A DNA stretch of 64,000 bases from CBDDBH01 sp965225625 (GTDB lineage Bacteria; Pseudomonadota; Gammaproteobacteria; JADZEE01): positions 19,572-83,571 of the forward strand of contig CBDDBH010000005.1 in assembly GCA_965225625.1 (NCBI GenBank). The letters are read 5' to 3'. The notes under the pieces are model-generated. The model did not search any database. It saw only the letters and a program-made list of their open reading frames with translations, and had not been told where the DNA came from. The stretch's first letter is position 1. Every line of letters begins with the position of its first letter. Below, piece after piece: positions 26,400 through 35,064 of the stretch. The position numbers were made by a program, and so were the translations under genes.

Positions 26400-27176
26400 A
26401 TGTGCCTGATCCTGGTCGGCTTTCAACAACATGCCGATTATCCCATTGTTCTTGCCGCCAACCGTGACGAGTACTACGCACGCCCGACTGCATTAGCGGC
26501 TCCCTGGGATGACGCGCCAGAGGTCTTCGGCGGCCGTGATTTACAGGCAGGCGGCAGCTGGTTCGCGGTTAGCCGTGACGGACGGTTCGCTGCAGTCACC
26601 AACTATCGAGACGCCGGCGGCGCCGAGGGCGGTGAACGCTCGCGCGGCATGCTGGTCAACGATTACCTGCTAGGCGCCGAATCTCCGCTAAGTTTTGTAA
26701 AACGCCAGGCAGCCTTCGGTGCGGATTACCGCGGTTTTAATTTGTTGGTGGGCTCAGCGCATCAGCTTGCCTATTACTCGAATCGGGACGCGCAGTCTCC
26801 CCGGGACTTGAGCGCAGGTGTCTATGGGCTGAGCAACCATTTACTGGATACGCCCTGGCCGAAAGTCGAGCGCGGCAAAATGTTGTTACAGAAAAAATTG
26901 CAGGGTCCGGATGTAGACACTGAGGGGCTGCTGGATCTGCTCGCCGATACGACGCCCGCGACCGATCAGGCACTGCCGGATACAGGCGTTGGCAAGGCGC
27001 TGGAACGGCAGCTATCACCGATGTTCATACAAAGCGATGAATATGGCACGCGTTGCTCTACCTTATGTCTGATCGACAATCGCGGGCGTATCCAGGTCGT
27101 CGAACGCAGTTACGCAAGCGATGCGCAGGTTCTGGAAACAGTGCGGCACGAATTCGAAGTCGTCGCGTTATCCTGA
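26400..27176 (+). CDS. NRDE family protein (TANGO2-like)
   Basis: A 258-residue protein starting MCLILVGFQQHADYPIVLAA with the family-defining NRDE (AANRDEYYARP) at residues 21-24. GGRDLQAGGSWFAVSRDGRF and GLSNHLLDTPWPKVERGK are further family motifs. Cys2 next to the start Met is conserved in this Ntn-hydrolase-like family. Human TANGO2 has been linked to haem and lipid handling; the bacterial function is unproven. ATG 26400 lies 22 bases after the apt stop. Confidence 0.88.
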   Translation: MCLILVGFQQHADYPIVLAANRDEYYARPTALAAPWDDAPEVFGGRDLQAGGSWFAVSRDGRFAAVTNYRDAGGAEGGERSRGMLVNDYLLGAESPLSFVKRQAAFGADYRGFNLLVGSAHQLAYYSNRDAQSPRDLSAGVYGLSNHLLDTPWPKVERGKMLLQKKLQGPDVDTEGLLDLLADTTPATDQALPDTGVGKALERQLSPMFIQSDEYGTRCSTLCLIDNRGRIQVVERSYASDAQVLETVRHEFEVVALS

Positions 27177-27266
27177 ATTGCTGGGTTATAGGGGCCAGGC
27201 TGCGCGTCGATCTCTCAGCAAATCCACGGTAGGCTATCACCAGGCAAAACCGAATAGGGCCGGTTC

Positions 27267-28562
27267 ATGAGCAGCGCAGTTATCGATCTTTATGCGGAAA
27301 GTTCCCGTACGCCCTCGGCGACAGAGCTGTTAAACCGATATCTCGAGGTCCGTCGGCAGACGGAGCGACTCATTCAACCACTATCGGCCGAAGATTGCGT
27401 GGTTCAGTCCATGGCGGATGCAAGCCCGGCCAAATGGCACCTGGCGCATACGACCTGGTACTTCGAGACTTTCATGTTGGCCCGTGCAATACCTGACTAC
27501 CAACGGATCGACGATGATTTTGCGGTCCTGTTCAATTCCTACTACAACCTCGTGGGTCCGCAACACCCTCGTCAGCAACGCGGCATGCTTACGCGTCCGT
27601 CGTTGGCCGCGGTGCGTAACTATCGAAACGCCGTGGACGAACGGTTGCGCAGCTACCTGGACGCAATGGACGATATCGACCCGCAACTTGCCTACATCCT
27701 CGAACTGGGCATTAACCACGAACAACAGCATCAGGAGCTGATCCTGATGGACATCAAGCACCTGTTATCGTGCAATCCTCTGTATCCCACTTACCGCGAC
27801 ATTGATGACACCCAGGTGGCGCACTCGGGGCAAGCACTTGCCTGGCATGAATATCCCGCCGGTGAGCGATGGCTGGGACACGGTGGATCCGGGTTCGCAT
27901 TCGACAACGAAGGACCACGGCACAAGTGTCTGGGTAACGCCTTTGCGCTCGCGTCCAGACTCATCACCAACGGCGAGTACCTGCAGTTTATGCAAGACGG
28001 CGGCTATGGACAGGCCGCAGCATGGTTGGCCGACGGCTGGAGTTTAGTTCGTCAGCAACAATGGCAGGCACCGTACTATTGGCGTCGCCAAGACGATGAA
28101 TGGTTTGAATTCACGCTGAGCGGCCTGCTTGAGTTGGATCTCGACGCACCCGTTGCGCATGTCAGCTATTACGAAGCGGAGGCGTACGCGACCTGGGCGA
28201 GCGCGCGACTGCCGCGTGAAGACGAATGGGAACTGGCCGCATCGGGCGCAGCGCCGATCGGCAACTTTCTCGAAGACGAAATCTTACATCCGTGCGCCGC
28301 AGCGGACAGTGTGAATCAACCGTCGCAACTCTATGGCGATCTGTGGGAGTGGACGCAGAGTTCATATTCCCCTTATCCCGGATTCCGACCCCCACAGGGC
28401 GCCCTCGGTGAGTACAACGGCAAATTCATGTGCAGTCAGTATGTACTGCGCGGCGGCGCCTGCGTGACACCTCGCTCGCACATGCGCGCTAGCTATCGCA
28501 ATTTCTTCTATCCAAACACGCACTGGCACTTCAGCGGCATCCGCCTGGCCCGCGACGTTTAG
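27267..28562 (+). CDS. egtB: Ergothioneine biosynthesis sulfoxide synthase EgtB
   Basis: A 431-residue non-haem iron enzyme that joins hercynine to a thiol donor with oxygen. The N-terminal DinB-like domain holds the iron-binding histidines: WHLAHTTWYFETF near 50 and HEQQHQELIL near 151. The C-terminal FGE-sulfatase domain has YLQFMQDGGY, SYYEAEAYATWASARLPRED and LYGDLWEWTQSSY. The partner methyltransferase egtD often lies beside it, but none is in this window. Confidence 0.93.
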   Translation: MSSAVIDLYAESSRTPSATELLNRYLEVRRQTERLIQPLSAEDCVVQSMADASPAKWHLAHTTWYFETFMLARAIPDYQRIDDDFAVLFNSYYNLVGPQHPRQQRGMLTRPSLAAVRNYRNAVDERLRSYLDAMDDIDPQLAYILELGINHEQQHQELILMDIKHLLSCNPLYPTYRDIDDTQVAHSGQALAWHEYPAGERWLGHGGSGFAFDNEGPRHKCLGNAFALASRLITNGEYLQFMQDGGYGQAAAWLADGWSLVRQQQWQAPYYWRRQDDEWFEFTLSGLLELDLDAPVAHVSYYEAEAYATWASARLPREDEWELAASGAAPIGNFLEDEILHPCAAADSVNQPSQLYGDLWEWTQSSYSPYPGFRPPQGALGEYNGKFMCSQYVLRGGACVTPRSHMRASYRNFFYPNTHWHFSGIRLARDV

Positions 28563-28570
28563 CGCGTCTA

Positions 28571-28667
28571 CCCCTCAACCTGCCCTTCTACCGCGAGGGA
28601 GAAGGGACCCGTGGTTTGTATTCCTTTTCTCCCTCTCCCTTGCGGGAGAGGGTTGGGTGAGGGGTGA
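28571..28667. repeat. REP-like palindromic repeat, copy 2
   Basis: It starts CCCCTCAACC and ends GGTTGGGTGAGGGGTGA, with GGGACCCGTGGTTT in the middle. It fills the gap between egtB and the ABC transporter gene and may end the egtB transcript. Confidence 0.82.
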
Positions 28668-28713
28668 GAGTAATATTGCGTGGCTGTCAGGTTGCCCGTA
28701 ATCTGTGCTGCGC

Positions 28714-29406
28714 ATGACAGATGATAGTCAAATTCAGATCGCCGGACTTGGCAAATCTTACAAACTCGGTACGCGGCAACACGCGGTTTTCGAAAACTTA
28801 AATCTGTCGATTGCCCAGGGTGAATTTCTGGTACTCCTGGGACGCAGCGGTTCGGGTAAATCAACATTACTCAATCTGATCGCAGGACTGGACGAACCCA
28901 GCGCCGGACGCGTTGTGATCGATGGTGTTGATCTAACTGCGCTGTCCGAAACCGAACGCACCCTGTTTCGGCGACGCCACATCGGCTTCATCTTTCAAAC
29001 CTACAGCCTGATCGCCACACTGACCGTCTCGGAGAATCTATCCCTTCCGCTGGAGATTAACGGCGTCCAACCGCCACAACGCAACAAGCGTATCAGTGAC
29101 ATTCTTGAACAACTTGGTCTGAGTGACAAATACGCGCGTTTTCCTGATCAACTATCAGGAGGCGAACAACAACGAGTCGCGATCGCGCGCGCGCTCATTC
29201 ACGATCCTACATTGATCCTGGCGGACGAACCGACAGGTAACCTGGATCTGGAAACGGGGCGCGAAGTGCTTGAAGTACTGGATAGCACTAGCCGTGCACG
29301 GCAAAAGACTTTAATCATGGCGACGCACAGCCGTGAAGTCATCGGCATTGCCGACCGCATAGTCACCATCGTCGCCGGGAGCTTAGAAGAAGTGGCGATC
29401 CAGTGA
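28714..29406 (+). CDS. ABC transporter ATP-binding protein (LolD-like)
   Basis: A 230-residue ATPase. Walker A is GRSGSGKST near 45, the signature is LSGGEQQRVAIARAL near 150, and Walker B is LILADEPTGNLD. It belongs to the LolD/MacB type that pairs with FtsX-like permeases. The permease start (GTG 29403) overlaps this stop. ATG 28714 (MTDDSQIQ) is preferred over the upstream CTG at 28705. Confidence 0.92.
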   Translation: MTDDSQIQIAGLGKSYKLGTRQHAVFENLNLSIAQGEFLVLLGRSGSGKSTLLNLIAGLDEPSAGRVVIDGVDLTALSETERTLFRRRHIGFIFQTYSLIATLTVSENLSLPLEINGVQPPQRNKRISDILEQLGLSDKYARFPDQLSGGEQQRVAIARALIHDPTLILADEPTGNLDLETGREVLEVLDSTSRARQKTLIMATHSREVIGIADRIVTIVAGSLEEVAIQ

Positions 29407-31931
29407 GTGCTACGCTTACGCGCACAAGCCTGCGCTACCTCCTGCGCCATCCGTGGCAAGCCGCACTCGCACTCACCGGCATCGCATTGGGCGTGGCGGT
29501 AGTCGTTGCCATCGACATTGCACAGCACAGTGCCACGCAAAGCTTTGCGCAGTCCACCCATGCCGTGGCCGGCACTGCAACGCATCAGATAATCGGTGGA
29601 CCCAATGGTTTAAGCGACGCTCTGTATTCACGCCTGGTCCTTGCGGGCATCAACGTTGAATTAACACCCATTATTGAAGCGCCGGTGGCCTTAGTCGGAC
29701 ACGACGGCGAGAGCTTGCGCTTGTTGGGTGCTGATCCGGTGTCAGCGCGGCCTTTCGCCGCTGCCTGGCAGAGTCGCGGCCATACGGATGGTCCTTTGAA
29801 TTTTCGCGCGCTGATGGCACGCCCCGGGACGGCGTTGCTGGCAGGCCCCACCGGTGCGCGATTGAATATCACCGCCGAAACCACCTTACGCATTGCAACC
29901 AGACGGGGTGAGCAATCAATCACCATTATCGGCACGGTTGCTAGCACAAACAGTGCGCTGGACGGATATTTGCTCACGGATATTGCCAGCGCTCAAGAGA
30001 TCCTCGGTCGCTCGGGCCAACTCGACCGCATCGATGTAATCGCTCCCGATTCCGCATCGGAGACCGCATTACGCGCCCTACTTCCACCGGGAGTCGAACT
30101 GCTGGCCACCGGCACGCGTATTAACTCTATCCAGAACATGACTCGCGCGTTTAACACCAACCTGACCGCGTTAAGTCTGTTGTCATTGCTCGTGGGCATG
30201 TTCCTCATCTACAACACGCAGACATTTCTGGTCATCCAGCGCCGCCAGCAATTCGGGATTCTGCGCGCATTAGGAATAGATAAAAAAAGCATTGCCGGCA
30301 CTATCCTGGTTGAGGCGGTTACGCTCGGCATCATCGGTAGCTGCATCGGTCTGGTATTGGGTGCGGGGCTCGCCCATGTGCTACTTGGGTTCGTCAGTCA
30401 AACGGTCAACGATCTTTATTACCCGTTACGCGGCGAGCAAGCGTTATTCACCGGTACCGGCCTGCTGCGAGGCATGGGTTTGGGTGTCGGGGCGACCCTG
30501 GTTGCTGCCATGGCGCCAGCCTATGAAGCGGCCAGTGTGCCGCCGAGCACAGCCATGATGCGCTCGAACCTGGAATACAAAGTCGGCCAACTGCTCGGCT
30601 ATGTCAGCGCAGCTGGTCTCGCGGCCATCGGTCTGGGCGGCGCCGTACTCCTGTTTCCCAGTAACAGCGTCGTCGGGGGGTTCGCCGGTTTATTCATTCT
30701 GATCCTCGGCGCCGCCTTGCTCACACCGAAGCTCACGCTGCTTGCGTTGAACCTCACCAAGGACTGGGCGTCGCAGCATTTTGGCACACTGGGTACGCTG
30801 GCAACGAGGTCCGTAGGGGCATCGCTCAGTCGCACAGGTGTTGCCATCGCCGCTTTGATGTTGGCCGTCGCCACGACGGTAGGCGTGGGTCTTATGATCG
30901 GAAGTTTTCGACATGCGGTCGAAAACTGGTTGAGCACGATTCTGCAAGCCGACATGTATGTGGCAGAGACTTCTTTGACCGGTGAGCGCACGCTGACGTT
31001 GGAGTTCATGGCGGCGTTGAATGCGGCGCCCGAGATCCACATGGTCAGCTCGGCGCGGCGTATTCGTATCGAATCTGCCCGCGGTATCGACAACGTCACC
31101 GCTTTCCAGTTGAATCCCCGTGCCCGCGCGGGTTTCAACTTCAAATACGGCGGCAGCGAATCGCTGTGGGACGAATTCGAAAAACGACCCACCGTCATCA
31201 TATCCGAGCCGTATGCCTACCATCACGGCCTGGGCGTGGGCGACCAATTAGCATTGCGCAGCGATCGCGGCGAACAGTCATTCGAAATCCTGGGCGTGTA
31301 CTTCGATTACGGCACCGAACAGGGCGTGATCGCCATGAGTCGTCGCACCTACGAAAGCTACTGGGATGACCGAGCTCTCAGCGGCATCGGCATCTACGGT
31401 ACCGCCGGTATTTCCATGGAGGTGTTGCGGGGCGCAATTGCAAGAGTGGCGAAAACCGTGGACGCGCCGTTGGAGATACGTGCTAATCGCGAATTGCGCG
31501 AAGCATCGATGGTGGTATTCGATCGCACCTTCGCCATTACCGGTGTGCTACGCACACTGGCCGCGACGATTGCCTTTGTCGGGATCTTTGGCGCGTTGAT
31601 GGCTTTGCAGCTCGAACGAAGCGCGGAGTTCGGATTATATCGGGCACTGGGCCTTACGCCCGGTCAGATCCGCCGACTGGTGATCGCCGAGACCGGCATT
31701 ATGGGACTCATCGCAGGTCTGGTGGCCTTGCCAGTTGGCATCGTCATGGCAACGGTGTTGATCTACGTCATCAATGAACGCTCCTTTGGCTGGACGATGG
31801 CGCTTACGCTGAGCCCGACGACGCTCGCGACGGGTCTATTGTTGGCGGTAACAGCGGCATTACTGGCCGGGATCTACCCGGCCCAGCGCATGGCCGTCAC
31901 TGCGCCGGCAGTGGCGTTGCGAACCGAATGA
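29403..31931 (+). CDS. ABC transporter permease with two FtsX-like domains
   Basis: An 842-residue membrane protein. One helix near the start is followed by a periplasmic domain. Three or four helices lie at about 255-390, more at 400-510, a second periplasmic domain spans about 515-700, and the last three helices run to the C-terminus. This two-repeat FtsX/MacB_PCD layout suits extraction of substrates from the membrane or periplasm rather than classical uptake. It overlaps the ATPase upstream and the AttH-like gene downstream by four bases each. Confidence 0.88.
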   Translation: MSATLTRTSLRYLLRHPWQAALALTGIALGVAVVVAIDIAQHSATQSFAQSTHAVAGTATHQIIGGPNGLSDALYSRLVLAGINVELTPIIEAPVALVGHDGESLRLLGADPVSARPFAAAWQSRGHTDGPLNFRALMARPGTALLAGPTGARLNITAETTLRIATRRGEQSITIIGTVASTNSALDGYLLTDIASAQEILGRSGQLDRIDVIAPDSASETALRALLPPGVELLATGTRINSIQNMTRAFNTNLTALSLLSLLVGMFLIYNTQTFLVIQRRQQFGILRALGIDKKSIAGTILVEAVTLGIIGSCIGLVLGAGLAHVLLGFVSQTVNDLYYPLRGEQALFTGTGLLRGMGLGVGATLVAAMAPAYEAASVPPSTAMMRSNLEYKVGQLLGYVSAAGLAAIGLGGAVLLFPSNSVVGGFAGLFILILGAALLTPKLTLLALNLTKDWASQHFGTLGTLATRSVGASLSRTGVAIAALMLAVATTVGVGLMIGSFRHAVENWLSTILQADMYVAETSLTGERTLTLEFMAALNAAPEIHMVSSARRIRIESARGIDNVTAFQLNPRARAGFNFKYGGSESLWDEFEKRPTVIISEPYAYHHGLGVGDQLALRSDRGEQSFEILGVYFDYGTEQGVIAMSRRTYESYWDDRALSGIGIYGTAGISMEVLRGAIARVAKTVDAPLEIRANRELREASMVVFDRTFAITGVLRTLAATIAFVGIFGALMALQLERSAEFGLYRALGLTPGQIRRLVIAETGIMGLIAGLVALPVGIVMATVLIYVINERSFGWTMALTLSPTTLATGLLLAVTAALLAGIYPAQRMAVTAPAVALRTE

Positions 31932-33085
31932 GCGCGGCAACACGTACGTTGCTATTACTTGCGCCGATGCTGCTGGTGGTTGCGCTTAGATTTTTTTCTG
32001 CCGAAGATGCGCCAGGCGACACTGGCGAAGCTCAACACATTACGGTTCCCTCGGCGCTAGGCGGCGCCCCCGGTGCTGCTGGTTTCGCGCGCGCACTCGA
32101 GGTGCGTCATTTTCGTTTTCCACGCGATCATGGTGCGCATCCCGAATTTCAACACGAGTGGTGGTACTTCACAGGCAACCTTGCAGACAACGAGGGTCGT
32201 GCATTCGGCTACGAACTCACGTTTTTTCGTATCGCGTTGACGCCAACGCCGGCAGATTCACCGTCGGCATGGCGACAACCGGGAATATACATGGCGCATT
32301 TTGCCATCACCGATCCGCACGCTGATCGCTTTATCGCAGAGGAACGGTTTGCCCGCGGTGCATTGGGCCTGGCCGGAGCGCAAGCGCAGCCGTTCCGAGT
32401 CTGGCTCACCGACTGGCAGGTACAGGCCGGCGACGACACTGGCTTTAACGTAATGCTCAACGCCGTCGGTAAGCGCACTACATTGCATTTGACCGCGCAA
32501 CAGGGAAAGCCGGTCGTCCTACAAGGAGATCGGGGTTTGAGTCGCAAAAGCAGCGCTGCGGGCAATGCCTCGTATTATTATTCTCTGCCGCGCATGCCAA
32601 CCAGCGGCTCGATCAGCATCGACGGCGAGAATTTTTCGGTAAGCGGCGAAAGTTGGTTGGACCGTGAATGGAGCACCAGTGCGCTGGCGGCCGATCAAGC
32701 GGGATGGGACTGGTTCGCTCTACAGCTTAATGATGGACGGGAACTCGTGTACTACCGTCTACGTGGCAAAGACGGGACTACGGATCCGCACAGTGCCGGC
32801 CGATTGATTGCGGCCGATGGCAGCAGCACCCCGCTCAATACAAATGCGTTTCACATGCGGGAGGTTGATACCTGGCGCAGCAGCGCGAGCGGCGTGCGTT
32901 ATCCGGCACGCTGGACGTTCGAGCTCACCTCACCACCACTGGAACTCGATATCGTGCCGATCATGGCCGATCAAGAACTCAACCTGACGGTTCGCTATTG
33001 GGAAGGTGCAGTACGCGTAAGCGGGCATAGCGGCAAAACGCCGATCAGTGGCGTTGGGTATGTTGAGTTGGCTGGTTATGACTAG
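31928..33085 (+). CDS. AttH-like lipocalin-domain exported protein
   Basis: A 385-residue protein with an N-terminal hydrophobic signal (LLLLAPMLLVVALRFF). It matches the AttH/carotenoid 1,2-hydratase-like double-lipocalin family: FPRDHGAHPEFQHEWWYFTG, FAITDPHADRFIAEERFARG, SWLDREWSTSALAADQAGWD and LELDIVPIMADQELN. It forms a three-gene operon with the LolD-like ATPase and FtsX-like permease. It may bind a hydrophobic ligand handled by the transporter. That role is inference. Confidence 0.87.
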   Translation: MSAATRTLLLLAPMLLVVALRFFSAEDAPGDTGEAQHITVPSALGGAPGAAGFARALEVRHFRFPRDHGAHPEFQHEWWYFTGNLADNEGRAFGYELTFFRIALTPTPADSPSAWRQPGIYMAHFAITDPHADRFIAEERFARGALGLAGAQAQPFRVWLTDWQVQAGDDTGFNVMLNAVGKRTTLHLTAQQGKPVVLQGDRGLSRKSSAAGNASYYYSLPRMPTSGSISIDGENFSVSGESWLDREWSTSALAADQAGWDWFALQLNDGRELVYYRLRGKDGTTDPHSAGRLIAADGSSTPLNTNAFHMREVDTWRSSASGVRYPARWTFELTSPPLELDIVPIMADQELNLTVRYWEGAVRVSGHSGKTPISGVGYVELAGYD

Positions 33086-33155
33086 CGCAGAGCGATTCGC
33101 AGGAGATTCCTAGGGGAAACAAACGATTTGTGTCGCGCCGCCGTAATCGAAAGCG

Positions 33156-33208
33156 CCGCGTCGTTGTGAAGATGGCGAGCGTAGGTCGCCATCTTCACAA
33201 CGACGCGG
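33156..33208. repeat. Perfect 23-bp inverted repeat within a larger palindromic region
   Basis: The arm CCGCGTCGTTGTGAAGATGG plus CGA (33156-33178) is perfectly repeated in reverse at 33186-33208 around a seven-base loop. Weaker pairing continues outward to about 33131 and 33235. It lies between two convergent genes, so it may end transcription in both directions, but there is no T run. It could also be a small mobile palindrome. Confidence 0.75.
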
Positions 33209-33239
33209 GAGCAGCGCATTCGGCGAGGGCGGCACAACA

Positions 33240-33569
33240 TTACCGCTTACTAGATTTCTCTTCGCCGATCGCAATCCAATTAGCCGTAACACCGTAAACA
33301 CGACCGCCTGCCCAGGTGCGGAAAACCAGGTCGAAGCCGCTAGTGGTAATCGACTTCGCCTCTGCAACAACGCGTACGCCGACATTACCGACATCCTCGA
33401 CATAATCGGCCATATTAAAGCCAGAGATCGAAACCAGGATATGCGGCTTTTTCACATATTGGGCGCCAAATACGACCGGTACCTTGTAAGAGCGTGCGCC
33501 CACGCCCTGGTTAAGTTTCCATTTCGGGTCCGAATAATGACCGGTGCTAATTCCGTATTCAATTCGCAT
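33240..33569 (-). CDS. H-type lectin domain protein
   Basis: A 109-residue protein with no signal peptide. It has a strong ribosome site (AAAGGAGA, six bases before ATG 33569). VVFGAQYVKKPHILVSISGF, the segment VRVVAEAKSITTSGFDLVFR and TWAGGRVYGVTANWIAIGE match the H_lectin domain of six-stranded agglutinins, which bind N-acetylgalactosamine as trimers or hexamers in animals. It stands alone on the minus strand. Carbohydrate binding is inferred from the family; the target is unknown. Confidence 0.78.
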   Translation of the reverse strand: MRIEYGISTGHYSDPKWKLNQGVGARSYKVPVVFGAQYVKKPHILVSISGFNMADYVEDVGNVGVRVVAEAKSITTSGFDLVFRTWAGGRVYGVTANWIAIGEEKSSKR

Positions 33570-33613
33570 GACAATTCTCCTTTCAGAAATTTGTTAACTA
33601 TTGATTCACTGCG

Positions 33614-35020
33614 CTAACTATTAACCAACCGGTAACACGGTTGATAGGCGGTGCCCGGTAGGCGCATGCGCTGCTGTTCGACAAATGCGGACAGCAATTT
33701 GTCCAGCGGCCGGACCAGGGCGGGCGCGCCTCGGATCTCGAACGGGCCGTGCGTTTCAACGGCGCGGATCCCCTCCTCCTTCACATTGCCCGCAACGATA
33801 CCGGAAAACGCGCGGCGCAAATTGAGCGCAAGTTCGTGGGGTGCTTGACCAGTACTGAGATCCAAAGCGGCCATGTTTTCATGATCGGCCTTAAACGGCA
33901 GTTGAAAATCATAGCCCATGGTAAGGATCCAGTTAAAAAACGTCGCGTCGTTACGATCACGGCGAAAATCCTCGATATCGTCCATTCCCTTGCGCACGGC
34001 AGACGCAACTGCCGCGGGCTCGTCAAGAATGACTTGAATGCGTTCGCGCGCTGGTGGTCCGAGTGTCGCATCGATAAATTCCAACAGCTGGGTGAAATAG
34101 TCCGCCGACTCACGAGGACCCGTCAATATCAGCGGAAACGGCATATCAGCATTTTCGGGGTTCATGAGGATCCCCAGCAGATAGACGATTTCTTCCACGG
34201 TACCGGCGCCGCCCGGAAACACTATGATGGCGTGGGCCAGTCGGACAAACGCCTCCAGGCGCTTTTCTATGTCCGGCATAATGGCCAATTGATTAACAAT
34301 GGGGTTGGGTGCTTCCGCCGCAATGATCCCGGGCTCTGTGATTCCGAGATAGCGTGCATCGCGGATCCGCTGTTTGGCGTGACCTACGGCCCCGCCTTTC
34401 ATTGGTCCCTTCATCGCGCCCGGTCCGCAGCCGGTACACACGTTGTAACCACGCAAACCAAGTTGGTAACCAACCTCCTTGGTATAGTCGTATTCCAGCC
34501 GCCCGATAGAGTGACCGCCCCAGCAGACAACCATATTCGGGTGTGGTTTGAGCTCCATCGCACCGGCGTTGCGCAGGATGTTGAATACAGCGTCGGTGAT
34601 ACCGGCGGACGTGGTCAGATCGAAACGACCGCTGCGTTCGATTTCGTTGCTGACATAGAGAATATCGCGCAGCACACTAAATAAGTGTTCGCGCACGCCC
34701 GTTATCATTTTGCCATCGACGAAGGCGTAGGCAGGCGCATTACTGATCTGCAGCCGGATCCCCCGCTGTTGCCGGATCAATCGAACCGTAAAATCCGGGT
34801 GCTGTTCGAATACGGCTTTCGCGTTATCGACATAACTCCCGGAATTCAGTACCGCCAGCGAGCAGCGGCGAAATGTTTCATATAGCGCGCCATAGCCACT
34901 TTCGCACAGCTCGTTAACCTCGCTCTGGGATAGCACCTCGAGGCTTCCTTGCGGTCCGATTTCTGCGTGGACTCGATCCAAGATCGCGGTCGCAGTAACA
35001 TGTTCGCGCCAATTGCTCAT
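33614..35020 (-). CDS. ppnN: Nucleotide 5'-monophosphate nucleosidase PpnN (LOG family)
   Basis: A 468-residue enzyme that splits nucleoside monophosphates into base and ribose 5-phosphate. The central LOG domain has NVCTGCGPGAMKGPMKGGAV and the catalytic signature FPGGAGTVEEIVYLLGI. The extra N- and C-terminal domains and the overall length match E. coli PpnN (YgdH), which responds to (p)ppGpp, rather than the short plant-like LOG proteins. It is divergent from the rtcB-like gene. Confidence 0.93.
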   Translation of the reverse strand: MSNWREHVTATAILDRVHAEIGPQGSLEVLSQSEVNELCESGYGALYETFRRCSLAVLNSGSYVDNAKAVFEQHPDFTVRLIRQQRGIRLQISNAPAYAFVDGKMITGVREHLFSVLRDILYVSNEIERSGRFDLTTSAGITDAVFNILRNAGAMELKPHPNMVVCWGGHSIGRLEYDYTKEVGYQLGLRGYNVCTGCGPGAMKGPMKGGAVGHAKQRIRDARYLGITEPGIIAAEAPNPIVNQLAIMPDIEKRLEAFVRLAHAIIVFPGGAGTVEEIVYLLGILMNPENADMPFPLILTGPRESADYFTQLLEFIDATLGPPARERIQVILDEPAAVASAVRKGMDDIEDFRRDRNDATFFNWILTMGYDFQLPFKADHENMAALDLSTGQAPHELALNLRRAFSGIVAGNVKEEGIRAVETHGPFEIRGAPALVRPLDKLLSAFVEQQRMRLPGTAYQPCYRLVNS

Positions 35021-35064
35021 CGTGACATTCTAACGCAGCGTAGCCATCACGCCGCCCTCAGCTC

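Noticed and set aside
33749..34684. 311-codon plus-strand frame
   Set aside because: It lies wholly antisense to ppnN, which has full family motifs.
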